64,000 nt of DNA from Haloferula sp. BvORR071 (GTDB lineage: Bacteria; Verrucomicrobiota; Verrucomicrobiia; Verrucomicrobiales; Akkermansiaceae): NCBI RefSeq assembly GCF_000739615.1, contig NZ_BATP01000028.1, positions 1 through 64,000 on the forward strand, written 5' to 3'. The position numbers and the translations under genes are program-made. The notes beneath the pieces were generated by a model. That model searched no databases. It was not told the origin of the DNA and saw nothing but the letters and a program-made list of their open reading frames with translations. Within the stretch, counting starts at the first letter, position 1. Each line of letters opens with the position of its first letter. Of this stretch, positions 54,870 to 64,000 are shown piece by piece.

Positions 54870-56605
54870 AGCGGCGGAGTGGTAATCACGATCTTGCGGT
54901 TGTTGCGGATGTTCGGCATGTGCTCGACGTCCGCCTGCAGGCAGAGGTTCCACTGAAAGCTGTTGTTCCTGCCCTCGAAGCTGGGCACGGCGTCCTGCGG
55001 GATGCGGAGATCCACGCTGCCTTGGTTCGCGGCGAGCGAGACGCTGGTGTCGAAGAGAACTTCCTCGTGGAAGACCGACTTGGCAGTGGAGGTGCTCGAG
55101 CCCTGCGAGTAGGTCGCCTGCTCGCGGCCCACCAGATAGAGGCGGAACTTCTTCACCGTGCCGCGACCGCCACTGCGGCGCCAGCGCACGCGGGTGGAGC
55201 CGCCTGGAACGAGCTCGGCTTGCTCGATCTGGATCTCGTAGGCGGGACCGAAGAGGCCGATGAACTGCTTGATCCCCGCGCCGACGATGACCAACCCGAT
55301 CACCACGAAGGGCGTCAGGAAGAGCGAGAGGAAGACCGCCATGCCCCAGGATCCTTCCCGGTAAAGCTTCACATCCTGATAGATGAAGATGCTGACGATG
55401 CCGTTCCAGAACACGGCGGCGAAGAGAGTCGCGAACAAGGAACAGCCGGGCTTCACGCGGGTGCTTTCCCATGCGCCGGAGGCCAAGGCCGGGCCTTCGT
55501 CGAGATTTACGGATCGCGGCCGGCGGCGGGAAGAAGACCAGGTCAAGGGCCTCTTCTTCCCGGCCGCGGGCCAGGACTTCGGCTGCTTGTTCTTACTCAG
55601 GATGCCCCAGATGCCACCTACACCGATGGCGATGAAGGGTAGCGGGAAGAGTACGAAGAGCGCCCACCAGCCGACACTGCGGTTCACCACCGCGTGCCAA
55701 GGTTTGTCGGGGTCCACGTAGACCTGCAGCTTGCTGCCGGGTGGGTGAGCACGGATCACCTCCTGCTTGCCGTCACGACCGGAGGAACTGCCCCCCATCA
55801 GGCTGTAGCGGTTCGCGCGGTACTCGCGGCCGCCGAATTCGTAGCGGTAGAAGAGATCGACGGAGTAAGTGGTGCCGCCCTTGCTGCCGCTATGGCTGGC
55901 GACGCGGCCGTCGAGGACCTCGGCGGTGGTCTCTTTCCAGCCGCGCATGTCGAACCACTCGACTGCCTTGGGAACGATCAGCCCGAAGAGGATGCCGAAG
56001 CCCCCCAAGCCGAAGAGGCCGCAGAAGCTGATACCCAAGAGGGTGGCAAAGATGCCGCTATCCGCTGAGCCGGGGCTGGAGCGGGCGGAAGGTCCACGGC
56101 TGCTGAGCATGAGGAAGATCCCGATGAGAACGAAGAAGCCGCCGAAGACCGCGAAGATGATGCCGCCGACGATCTCGCCGCCCTTGGTCTTGAAGAGGCA
56201 GGACTCGGCGGGGTTCGCGGGATTGACCCGGCAGGTTGTCGTGGCTCCTTCGGCAGAGGCGCGCTGGCCCTCCGGGCCCATCATGAAGGGCTCACGCAGT
56301 TCCACGAGGTCCTCATAAGAGTCGCGCTTGTTCTCGACGCTCTTCCAAAGGCGGGCGCCGGTATGGCTCTGGCCGGCGTATTCATACTGATAGGCGAGAT
56401 CCGCGCGGAAGCCGTCACCGTCTTCGGCCCTCAGGATCTCGAACTTGGTGATGGTGCAGGGAGCTTCCTCCCAACGCATCGCAGCAATGCCGCCCCAAGC
56501 CATCCACAACCCCATCGCGACGAAGATCGAGCTGAAGGAGGTCCAGATGATCCCGAAGAAGATGTTGCCGCAGCCCTTGGACTTTTCGCCGATGGCGGTT
56601 CCCAT
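54866..56605 (-). CDS. DUF3592 double-domain membrane protein
   Basis: 579 residues. Two DUF3592 units are visible (about 35-170 and 190-345), each a membrane helix, an extracytoplasmic strand domain (APCTITKFEILRAEDG... and GWKETTAEVLDGRVASHSG...) and a second helix. A further membrane pair and a C-terminal strand domain (YEIQIEQAELVPGGSTRVRW) end the protein. The function of DUF3592 is unknown. It is the first of three genes joined by 4-base overlaps. Confidence 0.8.
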   Translation of the reverse strand: MGTAIGEKSKGCGNIFFGIIWTSFSSIFVAMGLWMAWGGIAAMRWEEAPCTITKFEILRAEDGDGFRADLAYQYEYAGQSHTGARLWKSVENKRDSYEDLVELREPFMMGPEGQRASAEGATTTCRVNPANPAESCLFKTKGGEIVGGIIFAVFGGFFVLIGIFLMLSSRGPSARSSPGSADSGIFATLLGISFCGLFGLGGFGILFGLIVPKAVEWFDMRGWKETTAEVLDGRVASHSGSKGGTTYSVDLFYRYEFGGREYRANRYSLMGGSSSGRDGKQEVIRAHPPGSKLQVYVDPDKPWHAVVNRSVGWWALFVLFPLPFIAIGVGGIWGILSKNKQPKSWPAAGKKRPLTWSSSRRRPRSVNLDEGPALASGAWESTRVKPGCSLFATLFAAVFWNGIVSIFIYQDVKLYREGSWGMAVFLSLFLTPFVVIGLVIVGAGIKQFIGLFGPAYEIQIEQAELVPGGSTRVRWRRSGGRGTVKKFRLYLVGREQATYSQGSSTSTAKSVFHEEVLFDTSVSLAANQGSVDLRIPQDAVPSFEGRNNSFQWNLCLQADVEHMPNIRNNRKIVITTPPL

Positions 56606-56650
56606 GCGCGCGGCTTCTAGCAGATTGCGCTTCGGGCGACGCGTGGAAAA

Positions 56651-57154
56651 TCAGGGGCGCTTTCCCTTGGGCCGGAGCCGTCGTTCGCGGGCCTCGGCAA
56701 CTTCCTGCGCGGTCTTGAGGGATCGCTCGCGCTGTTTGCGGCGCTTCTTGAAGATGGCCCAGAGAGGATAGGCGCCGACGGCGATGACTCCCAATGACAG
56801 GACCACGCCGCCCGCGCTCCAGTGAAACACACCGGGGACCATCATTCCCCCGAGCGCGAACAAACCGGCCGTAAAGAAGCCGAGAAAGAAGACAATCGCC
56901 GCGGCACTGGTGGGCAGGCCTCTGTTAGGATGGGCTAGCCACTTTCTCCTGGGTTCGCGTTCGAAGGCGAGGGCCAAGCCGAAGGCGGTGGAGAGGGAGC
57001 CCATCACCGCAAAGACGAGGCCGACGTAGGTTTGCTTGGGATCCGGGAAGCCGGTCCAGATGATCCATGCACCGAGCCCGACAGCGAACAGGCTGCAGGC
57101 GGTCCAGAGGAGTCCCGCTACCCGGGTCAGCGGGGCTACCTCGCGGTAACGCAT
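56651..57154 (-). CDS. Small multi-pass membrane protein
   Basis: 167 residues with four hydrophobic segments (LLWTACSLFAVGLGAWIIW, YVGLVFAVMGSLSTAFGLALAF, SAAAIVFFLGFFTAGLFALGG, GGVVLSLGVIAVGAYPLWAIF) and a highly basic C terminus (KKRRKQRERSLK). I recognise no family. It lies between two DUF3592 genes on the same strand, 45 bases before the next. Confidence 0.7.
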   Translation of the reverse strand: MRYREVAPLTRVAGLLWTACSLFAVGLGAWIIWTGFPDPKQTYVGLVFAVMGSLSTAFGLALAFEREPRRKWLAHPNRGLPTSAAAIVFFLGFFTAGLFALGGMMVPGVFHWSAGGVVLSLGVIAVGAYPLWAIFKKRRKQRERSLKTAQEVAEARERRLRPKGKRP

Positions 57155-57227
57155 GAGATGAAGGTCATAACGAAATTGGGAGGAGTTTATCCGTGGAAAT
57201 CAACCCGCGTTTCTTTTTTCCAGACTC

Positions 57228-58307
57228 TCACCACTTGCCCCGCGATCGCTCGCGGAGCGATCTCGGGCGTCTTTCCCGGCGCGGGGGCAGAGGAGACTTT
57301 GTGAGGCGGCTGCGTTGTCTTCCGCTCCACAGGAAAACTCCGACCGGCAATGCAATGAAAGGAATCAGCGCCAGGACGGTCCACCCGATGGCCGGTCCAT
57401 CGCGCCGGATCACCGATCGCCAGGGTTTCTCCGGATCAAAGAAGACCCATAGCTTGGATCCTTCCGGATGACTCGTTGCGATTCCGGTGGCCTTTTCCCC
57501 GGCAAAATCGGAGGGCTTCAGCGAGTAGCGGTTTGAAAGGTACTCCCGGCCCTCCACTTGGTACCGATAGAAGATATCAGGCACCCTCTTGGAGCGTTTT
57601 CCCACCTCGACCCTATCCGTGCGGCTCCAGACCACCTGGGCCTGCGTCTCGTTCCATTCCTTCATCCGGAAAGTCTCGATGACTTGGGCGAGAAAGAGGC
57701 CAGCGATCGCCAGGCTCGCCAGGGTGAAGAGCAGCACGACTGCTTTGACCAGAATAGCAATCGCCTTTCCGGCATCTCCAGGGTCTCTCCGGAAGCTGGC
57801 GAGCATCACGCAGGTTCCGAAGACACCGAAGAAGCCGAGGACGGTGCCCGCGACCACGACTCCCGCGAGGACGTCGGGCAATGACCTTTTCAAGGAAGCC
57901 CGCGCGGGATCGAAGCGACTCACAAAGCAACGGGCTTCCGTACCGGATAAGTTGGCGATGTTGCCGCGGGTAGCCGGTTGGACCAGAACTTCGCGGATTT
58001 CCGCCAGTGTTCCGTAGTCGCGGTTGCCATCCCGGCCCGGGAGGAGCTTGGTACCGGTGTGGCGGACACCGTCGACCTCATAGTGGAAGATCAGGTCCGC
58101 CCTAAACGCGGGATTCGAGGCTCGATCCGCCACGATCTCGAAGCGCTCGATCGTGCAGGGAGTGCTTTTCCAGAACTGAGCGGCGATGGAGGACCGTGAG
58201 CCATGCAGCCATACGGCCGTGATCCCGGAAAGGATCACGAAATAGAAGACGAGGAAGATGCGCAGTTCCCTGCGCTTCTTGCTGTCATCCTCGGTCGTGT
58301 GGCTCAC
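57228..58307 (-). CDS. DUF3592 domain membrane protein
   Basis: 359 residues, a shorter relative of the 54866-56605 protein: membrane helix, DUF3592 strand domain (STPCTIERFEIVADRAS...FHYEVDGVRHTGTKL), helix pair, second strand domain (WNETQAQVVWSRTDRVEVG...YRYQVEGREYLSNRYSL), final helix and a basic tail. The shared phrase 'EYL/ANRYSL' in both suggests local duplication. The rdgB 3'-end copy lies 43 bases upstream. Confidence 0.8.
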   Translation of the reverse strand: MSHTTEDDSKKRRELRIFLVFYFVILSGITAVWLHGSRSSIAAQFWKSTPCTIERFEIVADRASNPAFRADLIFHYEVDGVRHTGTKLLPGRDGNRDYGTLAEIREVLVQPATRGNIANLSGTEARCFVSRFDPARASLKRSLPDVLAGVVVAGTVLGFFGVFGTCVMLASFRRDPGDAGKAIAILVKAVVLLFTLASLAIAGLFLAQVIETFRMKEWNETQAQVVWSRTDRVEVGKRSKRVPDIFYRYQVEGREYLSNRYSLKPSDFAGEKATGIATSHPEGSKLWVFFDPEKPWRSVIRRDGPAIGWTVLALIPFIALPVGVFLWSGRQRSRLTKSPLPPRRERRPRSLRERSRGKW

Positions 58308-58350
58308 CGGGCGGATCTAGCAGATTCCGTTGGTTCGCGCTGTGGTAATT

Positions 58351-58416
58351 TCAGCGCTCCTTTTCCAACCATTCGATTACCTTGACGAGGGCGCGGCCGC
58401 GGTGGCTGAGGGAGTT
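58351..58416 (-). pseudogene. Diverged second copy of the rdgB 3' end
   Basis: Aligns without gaps to the rdgB 3' end at 60084-60149: 50 of 66 bases overall and 43 of the 48 furthest from the stop codon. In frame it encodes NSLSHRGRALVKVIEWLEK followed by E, R and TGA, against NALSHRGRALAKVIAWLEA followed by R, D and TGA in rdgB. SHRGRAL is the conserved RdgB C-terminal motif. No upstream part of a second rdgB is present. The stop codon of the adjacent membrane gene lies at its edge (58418-58420). Confidence 0.8.
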
Positions 58417-58417
58417 T

Positions 58418-58876
58418 TCAGGACTGCCCCCTCTCAGTGCCCCCTGTCACCAGCAATACGGTTGCGAGCACAGCGAGGCAGATGATCACGCCCGGCAAGC
58501 CGATGAAGATCACCTTGAAGGAGACATCCGTGCCCTCGCCCACGAGGGTGCCCGCAAGCTTGATAGCCCCGAACGCAGCGATCCCGGCCAATACCCAAAT
58601 CGAAATGCGAATGAAGAGCGAGGTGACCCAAGCCCTCGCTATCCCCCAAAATCCTGCGGTGGCCACCATTCCAAACCCATACATCAGAAGCGCCGAGACT
58701 CCCCGCTCGATGCGAAACGATCGATTGGCTTGGTAAGTTTCAGACCCAACAAGGTCTAACTCCGACAACGCATGCTTCAGTGAAAACACGGCGGCTCCGA
58801 CCCATGGGAGAGCGAGCAGCAACAGGGCAAGTGAGACCACCAAAGCCCATCCGGCGATCCATCGATGAAGCTTCAT
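58418..58876 (-). CDS. Small membrane protein of unknown function
   Basis: 152 residues from ATG 58876 with four hydrophobic segments (WALVVSLALLLLALPWVGAA, ALLMYGFGMVATAGFWGIA, IRISIWVLAGIAAFGAIKL, VIFIGLPGVIICLAVLATVLL). Its TGA stop is formed at the junction with the rdgB 3'-end copy, so its natural C terminus may have been lost. It lies 6 bases downstream of the next gene on the same strand, so the two form a pair. Confidence 0.7.
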   Translation of the reverse strand: MKLHRWIAGWALVVSLALLLLALPWVGAAVFSLKHALSELDLVGSETYQANRSFRIERGVSALLMYGFGMVATAGFWGIARAWVTSLFIRISIWVLAGIAAFGAIKLAGTLVGEGTDVSFKVIFIGLPGVIICLAVLATVLLVTGGTERGQS

Positions 58877-58882
58877 TCCCAA

Positions 58883-59575
58883 CTAAGGCTTCTCGGGCGT
58901 AGGCTTCTTGAGCGTTTCGACGAATGACCCTTTGTCCTTCACTTCCACGACAAGCTCCTGACTCGAGGTGGTTCCTACCCATGCTGCCGGAGCCTTGGAA
59001 TGATACTCGGCAATCACTTTGAATTTCCCCAAACGATTCTCGTAGTAGAGCTTGTCCATTGCGGCAACCAGCTCGGCACTTTTTTCGTCAAACTTGTTCA
59101 GGAGTTGCTCGCTCTCCTCACCTGGAATCGCGGCCTGCTGCGCTCGCACTTCAGCGACCCATGCTTGGATCTTGGCGAGCCGGACTTCCGACGGCTGGAG
59201 GATCTCCATCGAGTAGTTCACGATCTTTTTGCCGTCTTTCCCCCCACTCCCGTAATAGTTAACTTTTACTGGAACCGGAGCCCCGGAGGCGACGTCGGTA
59301 ACCTTGATCGTGATGTATTCATTGGGGTTCTGCCCTTGAGCCGGGTTCACCGGCAATACACCCGACTCAGAAACGTCCTCCTCCTCTATTTTCCTGTCCA
59401 AGGTGAACTCCACATCAATCCGCTTGATATTGCTCAATGGAATGACGCCGGCGGGCACGGACTCTTCTGCGAGCGGGTTCAGAATCGCAAGAGTGAGGAC
59501 AGGAGCCTCCTCGGCCTTGGCGCAGGCCATGCACCCCATCGAAGCACTTAGAAGAAAGCGGAGGATCGTTTTCAT
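58883..59575 (-). CDS. Exported protein of unknown function
   Basis: 230 residues from ATG 59575. The signal peptide (MKTILRFLLSASMGCMACAKAEE) contains Cys residues, so a lipoprotein is possible, though the lipobox is poor. The mature part is strand-rich then helical (QAWVAEVRAQQAAIPGEESEQLLNK). I recognise no family. Together with the small membrane protein it makes up the block between the two rdgB 3' ends. Confidence 0.65.
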   Translation of the reverse strand: MKTILRFLLSASMGCMACAKAEEAPVLTLAILNPLAEESVPAGVIPLSNIKRIDVEFTLDRKIEEEDVSESGVLPVNPAQGQNPNEYITIKVTDVASGAPVPVKVNYYGSGGKDGKKIVNYSMEILQPSEVRLAKIQAWVAEVRAQQAAIPGEESEQLLNKFDEKSAELVAAMDKLYYENRLGKFKVIAEYHSKAPAAWVGTTSSQELVVEVKDKGSFVETLKKPTPEKP

Positions 59576-60083
59576 GAGAATCAAGGAACAAGGAAGGGAG
59601 CAGGACCAAGTAGAGGCGGATCGTAAGGAGTCAAACTGATACCAGTCCTTGGGATTCTCCGTTTGAGGCCTCGGCTCGTCATGAGGAGGCTCCCACCATT
59701 CGTGGTCAACTCTCGCATTTCAACATCGTCAGTGGGGGTTGATGTGAAGATGCGAGATCTGACCGCTATTGATGTGGTGGTGGAAGTGGTTTTCGAGGCT
59801 GCAAGGCGAAGGTGATTGCGGGCCGCTGGGGTGGGCTTGGGGGAGATCGGGGATGGGGTGGAGATCGTTAGGTGCTCCACGGCAGCAAGCTGCCTGCCGA
59901 AGGCGGTGGCAAGCCTCCGCAGTCCAAGGTCGAAGGCGGCGGAGCCGCGAGGGAGTGGTGGAATGGCTGCGCTATTCCAGGCTGGGGAGTCCGCCATGGA
60001 GGAGGGGAATGGCGTTTTGGGGGAGGAATGCGCCCAGCCGGAACGGCGCAGCCGTTCCGCTACGCGCTAAGGGCCGTGGGAGA
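59576..60083. other. Gene-free region with hairpin repeats downstream of rdgB
   Basis: 508 bases without a convincing gene. It contains two adjacent hairpins with the same CAAG loop (59881-59894, and 59903-59920 with one mismatch) and a 9-bp perfect inverted repeat with loop GCA (60039-60059) near the rdgB stop. They look like dispersed non-coding repeats, and the last may end rdgB transcription, though no T run follows. Confidence 0.45.
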
Positions 60084-60680
60084 TCAGTCGCGGGCCTCGA
60101 GCCATGCGATGACCTTGGCGAGGGCCCGGCCGCGGTGGCTGAGGGCGTTCTTCACCTCCGGGCCCAATTCGGCGAAGCTCTGGGTGTGGCCTTCGGGGGC
60201 AAAAAGCGGGTCGTAGCCGAAGCCGCCGGCACCGTAGGGGGCTTCGAGGATGCGGCCTTCGACGGTGCCGCTGAAGTAGGCGAGGACCTGGCCGCCCTGG
60301 GCGAGGACCATGGTGCAGCGGAAGCGCGCGGCGCGGTCGGTCTTGCCGGCCATTTCGGCCATCAGGCGGGCGTTGTTTTTCGGGTGGTTGCCCTCCTCGC
60401 CGCCGTAGCTACTGGACCAGACGCCGGGAGCACCGCCGAGGGCATCGACCTCCAAACCGGAGTCATCGGAGAGTATCAATCCTGTCACCTCGCGGCTGAT
60501 GCCGGCGGCTTTCAGGGTGGCATTTTCGAGGAAGGTGGTGCCGGTCTCATCGATCGCGGGGAGGGCTGGAAAATCATTCACGTCCAGCACCTTGTAGCGA
60601 TCGCCGATCATTTCCCGGATTTCCTGGGTCTTATGGGCATTGCGGGTGGCGACGATCAGGACGGGAAGTTCCGGCGGCAT
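60084..60680 (-). CDS. rdgB: RdgB/HAM1 family non-canonical purine NTP pyrophosphatase
   Basis: 198 residues. Family motifs are LIVATRNAHKTQEI (substrate loop), FLENATLKAAGISREVTG, LILSDDSGLEVDALGG (catalytic Asp), GAGGFGYDPLFAPEG and the terminal ALSHRGRALAKVI. It hydrolyses dITP and XTP to keep them out of DNA. Its 3' end is matched by a diverged copy at 58351-58416, beyond two accessory genes. Confidence 0.95.
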   Translation of the reverse strand: MPPELPVLIVATRNAHKTQEIREMIGDRYKVLDVNDFPALPAIDETGTTFLENATLKAAGISREVTGLILSDDSGLEVDALGGAPGVWSSSYGGEEGNHPKNNARLMAEMAGKTDRAARFRCTMVLAQGGQVLAYFSGTVEGRILEAPYGAGGFGYDPLFAPEGHTQSFAELGPEVKNALSHRGRALAKVIAWLEARD

Positions 60681-60760
60681 GCCTGCGGGGTAGCGGAGCG
60701 GCGCTGCCGGGCCAAGAATTTTGAAATATTCCGGTTCTGTGCTACGCCTATAGCCACGTA

Positions 60761-61216
60761 ATGAAAGCCATAACCCATCTTGCCTTTTTCGCCGCCACCT
60801 CCGCTCTGGTGAGCTCAGCCTTCGCCGCGACTCCGGAGGGCTGGACGACCGATCTGGAGAAGGCTCTGGAGCAGGCGAAGAAGGAGAAGAAGGCGGTGCT
60901 GGTGGAATTCACCGGCTCCGACTGGTGCGCACCCTGCATCGCGGTGAAGAAGGCGGTGCTGTCCAAGAAGGAGTTCTCCGACAAGGCGGCCGAGAAGTTC
61001 GTATTGGTGGAACTGGATTTCCCGAAGAAGGACGAGGAGCTGGCGAAGAAGAACGAGCCGCTGCGGGACAAGTACAACGTGGAGGGCTTCCCGACGATCC
61101 TGCTGCTGACCGCAGAGGGGAAGCAGTTCTCCACCTTCAATCCGGCCCAGTTCATGAAGGTGGATGAGATGCTCAAGCACCTGGACGGCGAGCTGGAGAA
61201 GAAGGAGCTCGATTGA
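60761..61216 (+). CDS. Secreted thioredoxin-like protein (CAPC)
   Basis: 151 residues with a signal peptide ending SSAFAATP. The thioredoxin fold has its redox pair in FTGSDWCAPCIAV and the cis-Pro in VEGFPTILLL. Probably a periplasmic disulfide reductase or isomerase. It is paralogous to the gene at 61376-61855 (same GSDWC entry, same LDFPKK/ADFPKK strand). Confidence 0.9.
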   Translation: MKAITHLAFFAATSALVSSAFAATPEGWTTDLEKALEQAKKEKKAVLVEFTGSDWCAPCIAVKKAVLSKKEFSDKAAEKFVLVELDFPKKDEELAKKNEPLRDKYNVEGFPTILLLTAEGKQFSTFNPAQFMKVDEMLKHLDGELEKKELD

Positions 61217-61267
61217 GCCGAGCCATTTGAATTTCTACGCGGGCGCTATTCGTTCATGGCAGCCCGG

Positions 61268-61302
61268 GCCCCGTCCGGATCCTGTGCCGGGCGGGGCTTT
61301 TT
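61268..61302 (+). terminator. Terminator between the two thioredoxin-like genes
   Basis: An 11-bp stem with one G-T pair (61268-61278 with 61287-61297) and an 8-base loop is followed by five Ts. Confidence 0.88.
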
Positions 61303-61375
61303 GTTGGAATGACATTCGCGGTGAAAACCCTCCTTTTCATGGAATGCGGAGGGCTCCCGGCGCGTCCTAGTTGGC

Positions 61376-61855
61376 ATGAAGACGTTTTTCCGTCCGCTTG
61401 CCGTGCTTGTTGCTTCCGCCTCGATGGCCATGGCCGCCAGTGAGGGATGGGTGACCGATTGGGAGGCTGCGAAGGCGAAGGCCAAAGCGGAGAAGAAGCC
61501 GATCCTGATCAACCTGACGGGCTCGGATTGGTGCGGGTGGTGCATCAAGCTGCACCAAGAGGTCTTCGATCAAAAGGCCTTCAAGGATTACGCGGCAGCG
61601 AACCTGATCCTGATGGAGGCGGACTTTCCGAAAAAGACCAAGCTGCCCGAGGCGCTGGCGAAGCAGAACAAAACGCTGGAGAAGGAGTACCTGAACGGAG
61701 GGTATCCGACGGTGCTGCTACTGGATGCGGAGGGCAAGAAGCTGTCCAAGGACCTGGGCTACCAAAAAGGCGGGCCGGAAGCCTACATCGCGACGATCAA
61801 GGAGGAGCTGGCGAAGAAGCCCGCGGCTGAGCCGGCGAAGGTGCCGTCCACCTGA
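61376..61855 (+). CDS. Secreted thioredoxin-like protein (CGWC)
   Basis: 159 residues with a signal peptide (ASASMAMAASEG). The redox pair is in LTGSDWCGWCIKLH and the cis-Pro in NGGYPTVLLLD. The CGWC site with the preceding GSDWC matches the DsbD-gamma/thioredoxin_7-like secreted group. It is a tandem paralogue of the previous gene, separated by a terminator, so the two are probably expressed independently. Confidence 0.9.
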   Translation: MKTFFRPLAVLVASASMAMAASEGWVTDWEAAKAKAKAEKKPILINLTGSDWCGWCIKLHQEVFDQKAFKDYAAANLILMEADFPKKTKLPEALAKQNKTLEKEYLNGGYPTVLLLDAEGKKLSKDLGYQKGGPEAYIATIKEELAKKPAAEPAKVPST

Positions 61856-61863
61856 TCCGCGGC

Positions 61864-62316
61864 TCAGAATTTGTCCGCGAAGGGACTTGGATCGGAGCTG
61901 AGGGAGGTCAGCACCGATAGCATTTTGAGGCAGGCGTTGCCGACTTCCTTGCCCTTCATCACGAGGTGATCGCGGAAAAAGTGGAGGCGTTCGGGGCTTT
62001 CGTTGAAGTGGTGCGGGGTGAGCACGCAGGAGAAGACGGGCACGGAGGTATCGAGCTGCACGCGCATCATGCCGGAGATCACGGCATCGGCGACGAATTC
62101 GTGGCGGTAGATGCCGCCGTCGACAATCAGGCCAAAGGCGATGATGGCATCGTATTTGCCGGTGCGGGCGAGGGCTTGGGCGAAGAGTGGGATTTCTAGA
62201 GCGCCGGGGACGGTGAAGTCCGTGGTGGTGTGGCCGTGGAGCGCCTCCTTGCAGGAGCCGCTGGCTCCGGCGAGCAGGTCGGCATGCCAGGTGGCGGAGA
62301 TCAGGGCGATGTTCAT
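61864..62316 (-). CDS. ribH: 6,7-dimethyl-8-ribityllumazine synthase, RibH2-type
   Basis: 150 residues from ATG 62316. GGIYRHEFVADAVISGMMRV, VPVFSCVLTPHHF and HFFRDHLVMKGKEV match the RibH2 subgroup (known from Brucella and Mesorhizobium) rather than the classical GxTxHxDYV form. It joins the ribitylaminouracil and butanone-phosphate precursors in riboflavin synthesis. No FMN riboswitch is visible upstream. It is divergent from leuS. Confidence 0.9.
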   Translation of the reverse strand: MNIALISATWHADLLAGASGSCKEALHGHTTTDFTVPGALEIPLFAQALARTGKYDAIIAFGLIVDGGIYRHEFVADAVISGMMRVQLDTSVPVFSCVLTPHHFNESPERLHFFRDHLVMKGKEVGNACLKMLSVLTSLSSDPSPFADKF

Positions 62317-62464
62317 GGGGGAAGCGAAGGATCTGAGGGATTGGGTGTCAATGATTGTGCGGCAGGCTGGGGGGTGCCCTACCGGAGGGGTTTTCCTTTT
62401 CAAATCTAGGGAGTTCGGCCAAGTTCCGCCCCCCGCCGGTGGCGGGAGAATCCTGTATTGAGCC

Positions 62465-64000
<1,536 letters not shown>

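Noticed and set aside
60761-61855. Tandem thioredoxin-like genes as part of the gene-end insertion at rdgB
   Set aside because: They lie on the other side of rdgB, are intact paralogues with their own terminator, and show no flanking duplication.

Overview
The window is a GC-rich, densely coded bacterial chromosome segment. It most resembles the Verrucomicrobiae (Luteolibacter/Haloferula-like). The reasons are PVC-type fusion proteins (sorbosone-dehydrogenase-like propellers fused to SGNH, ThuA, HEAT, discoidin and cytochrome or azurin modules), a DUF1501 plus DUF1549/DUF1553 planctomycete-cytochrome pair, a LamG/autotransporter-strand surface protein with the verrucomicrobial C-terminal motif, and lysine synthesis through DapL. 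This placement is inferred from gene content; no rRNA lies in the window. I saw no transposase, integrase, phage or CRISPR.

Layout. 1-9.3 kb: end of a giant secreted adhesin-like protein, a secreted unknown, and an SGNH-dehydrogenase-HEAT-discoidin-azurin fusion. 9.5-12.3 kb: YkvA-PspA envelope-stress pair, an unusual uracil-DNA glycosylase and a one-domain asparaginase. 12.4-16.5 kb: small stress-type enzymes (DUF899, DUF1428, VOC, SRPBCC, YCII/DGPF) facing an AraC regulator. 16.5-32.4 kb: secreted catabolism (DUF1501/DUF1553 pair, alpha/beta hydrolase, ThuA-dehydrogenase-cytochrome fusion, GH35, GH43, M28 peptidase). 32.4-44.7 kb: housekeeping genes (secA, tRNA-Pro, argC-argJ, dapL) mixed with small membrane-protein operons. 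44.7-48.1 kb: a partial urea locus (ureD, porin, urtA). 48.2-60.7 kb: accessory region with a VapBC-type toxin-antitoxin pair, tdh, an acyltransferase, a C40 peptidase and a DUF3592/beta-sandwich/P-loop ATPase operon. 60.7-64 kb: two thioredoxin-like lipoprotein-sized proteins, RibH2-type lumazine synthase and the start of leuS.

The most unusual structure is in the accessory region. Two housekeeping genes, tdh and rdgB, each have a second in-frame copy of their 3' end lying beyond a short block of accessory genes. The tdh copy is 40/41 identical. The rdgB copy is diverged but still coding, ending in a RdgB-like tail. In both cases the last gene of the block takes its TGA stop from the junction with the gene-end copy. 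This suggests small cargo blocks were inserted at the 3' ends of conserved genes with regeneration of the end, without a visible recombinase. Three dispersed AT-rich palindromes sharing a 13-nt core are a second unexplained element. Most translation starts here lack a clear Shine-Dalgarno sequence, so starts were chosen mainly by signal peptides, homologous N termini and overlaps.
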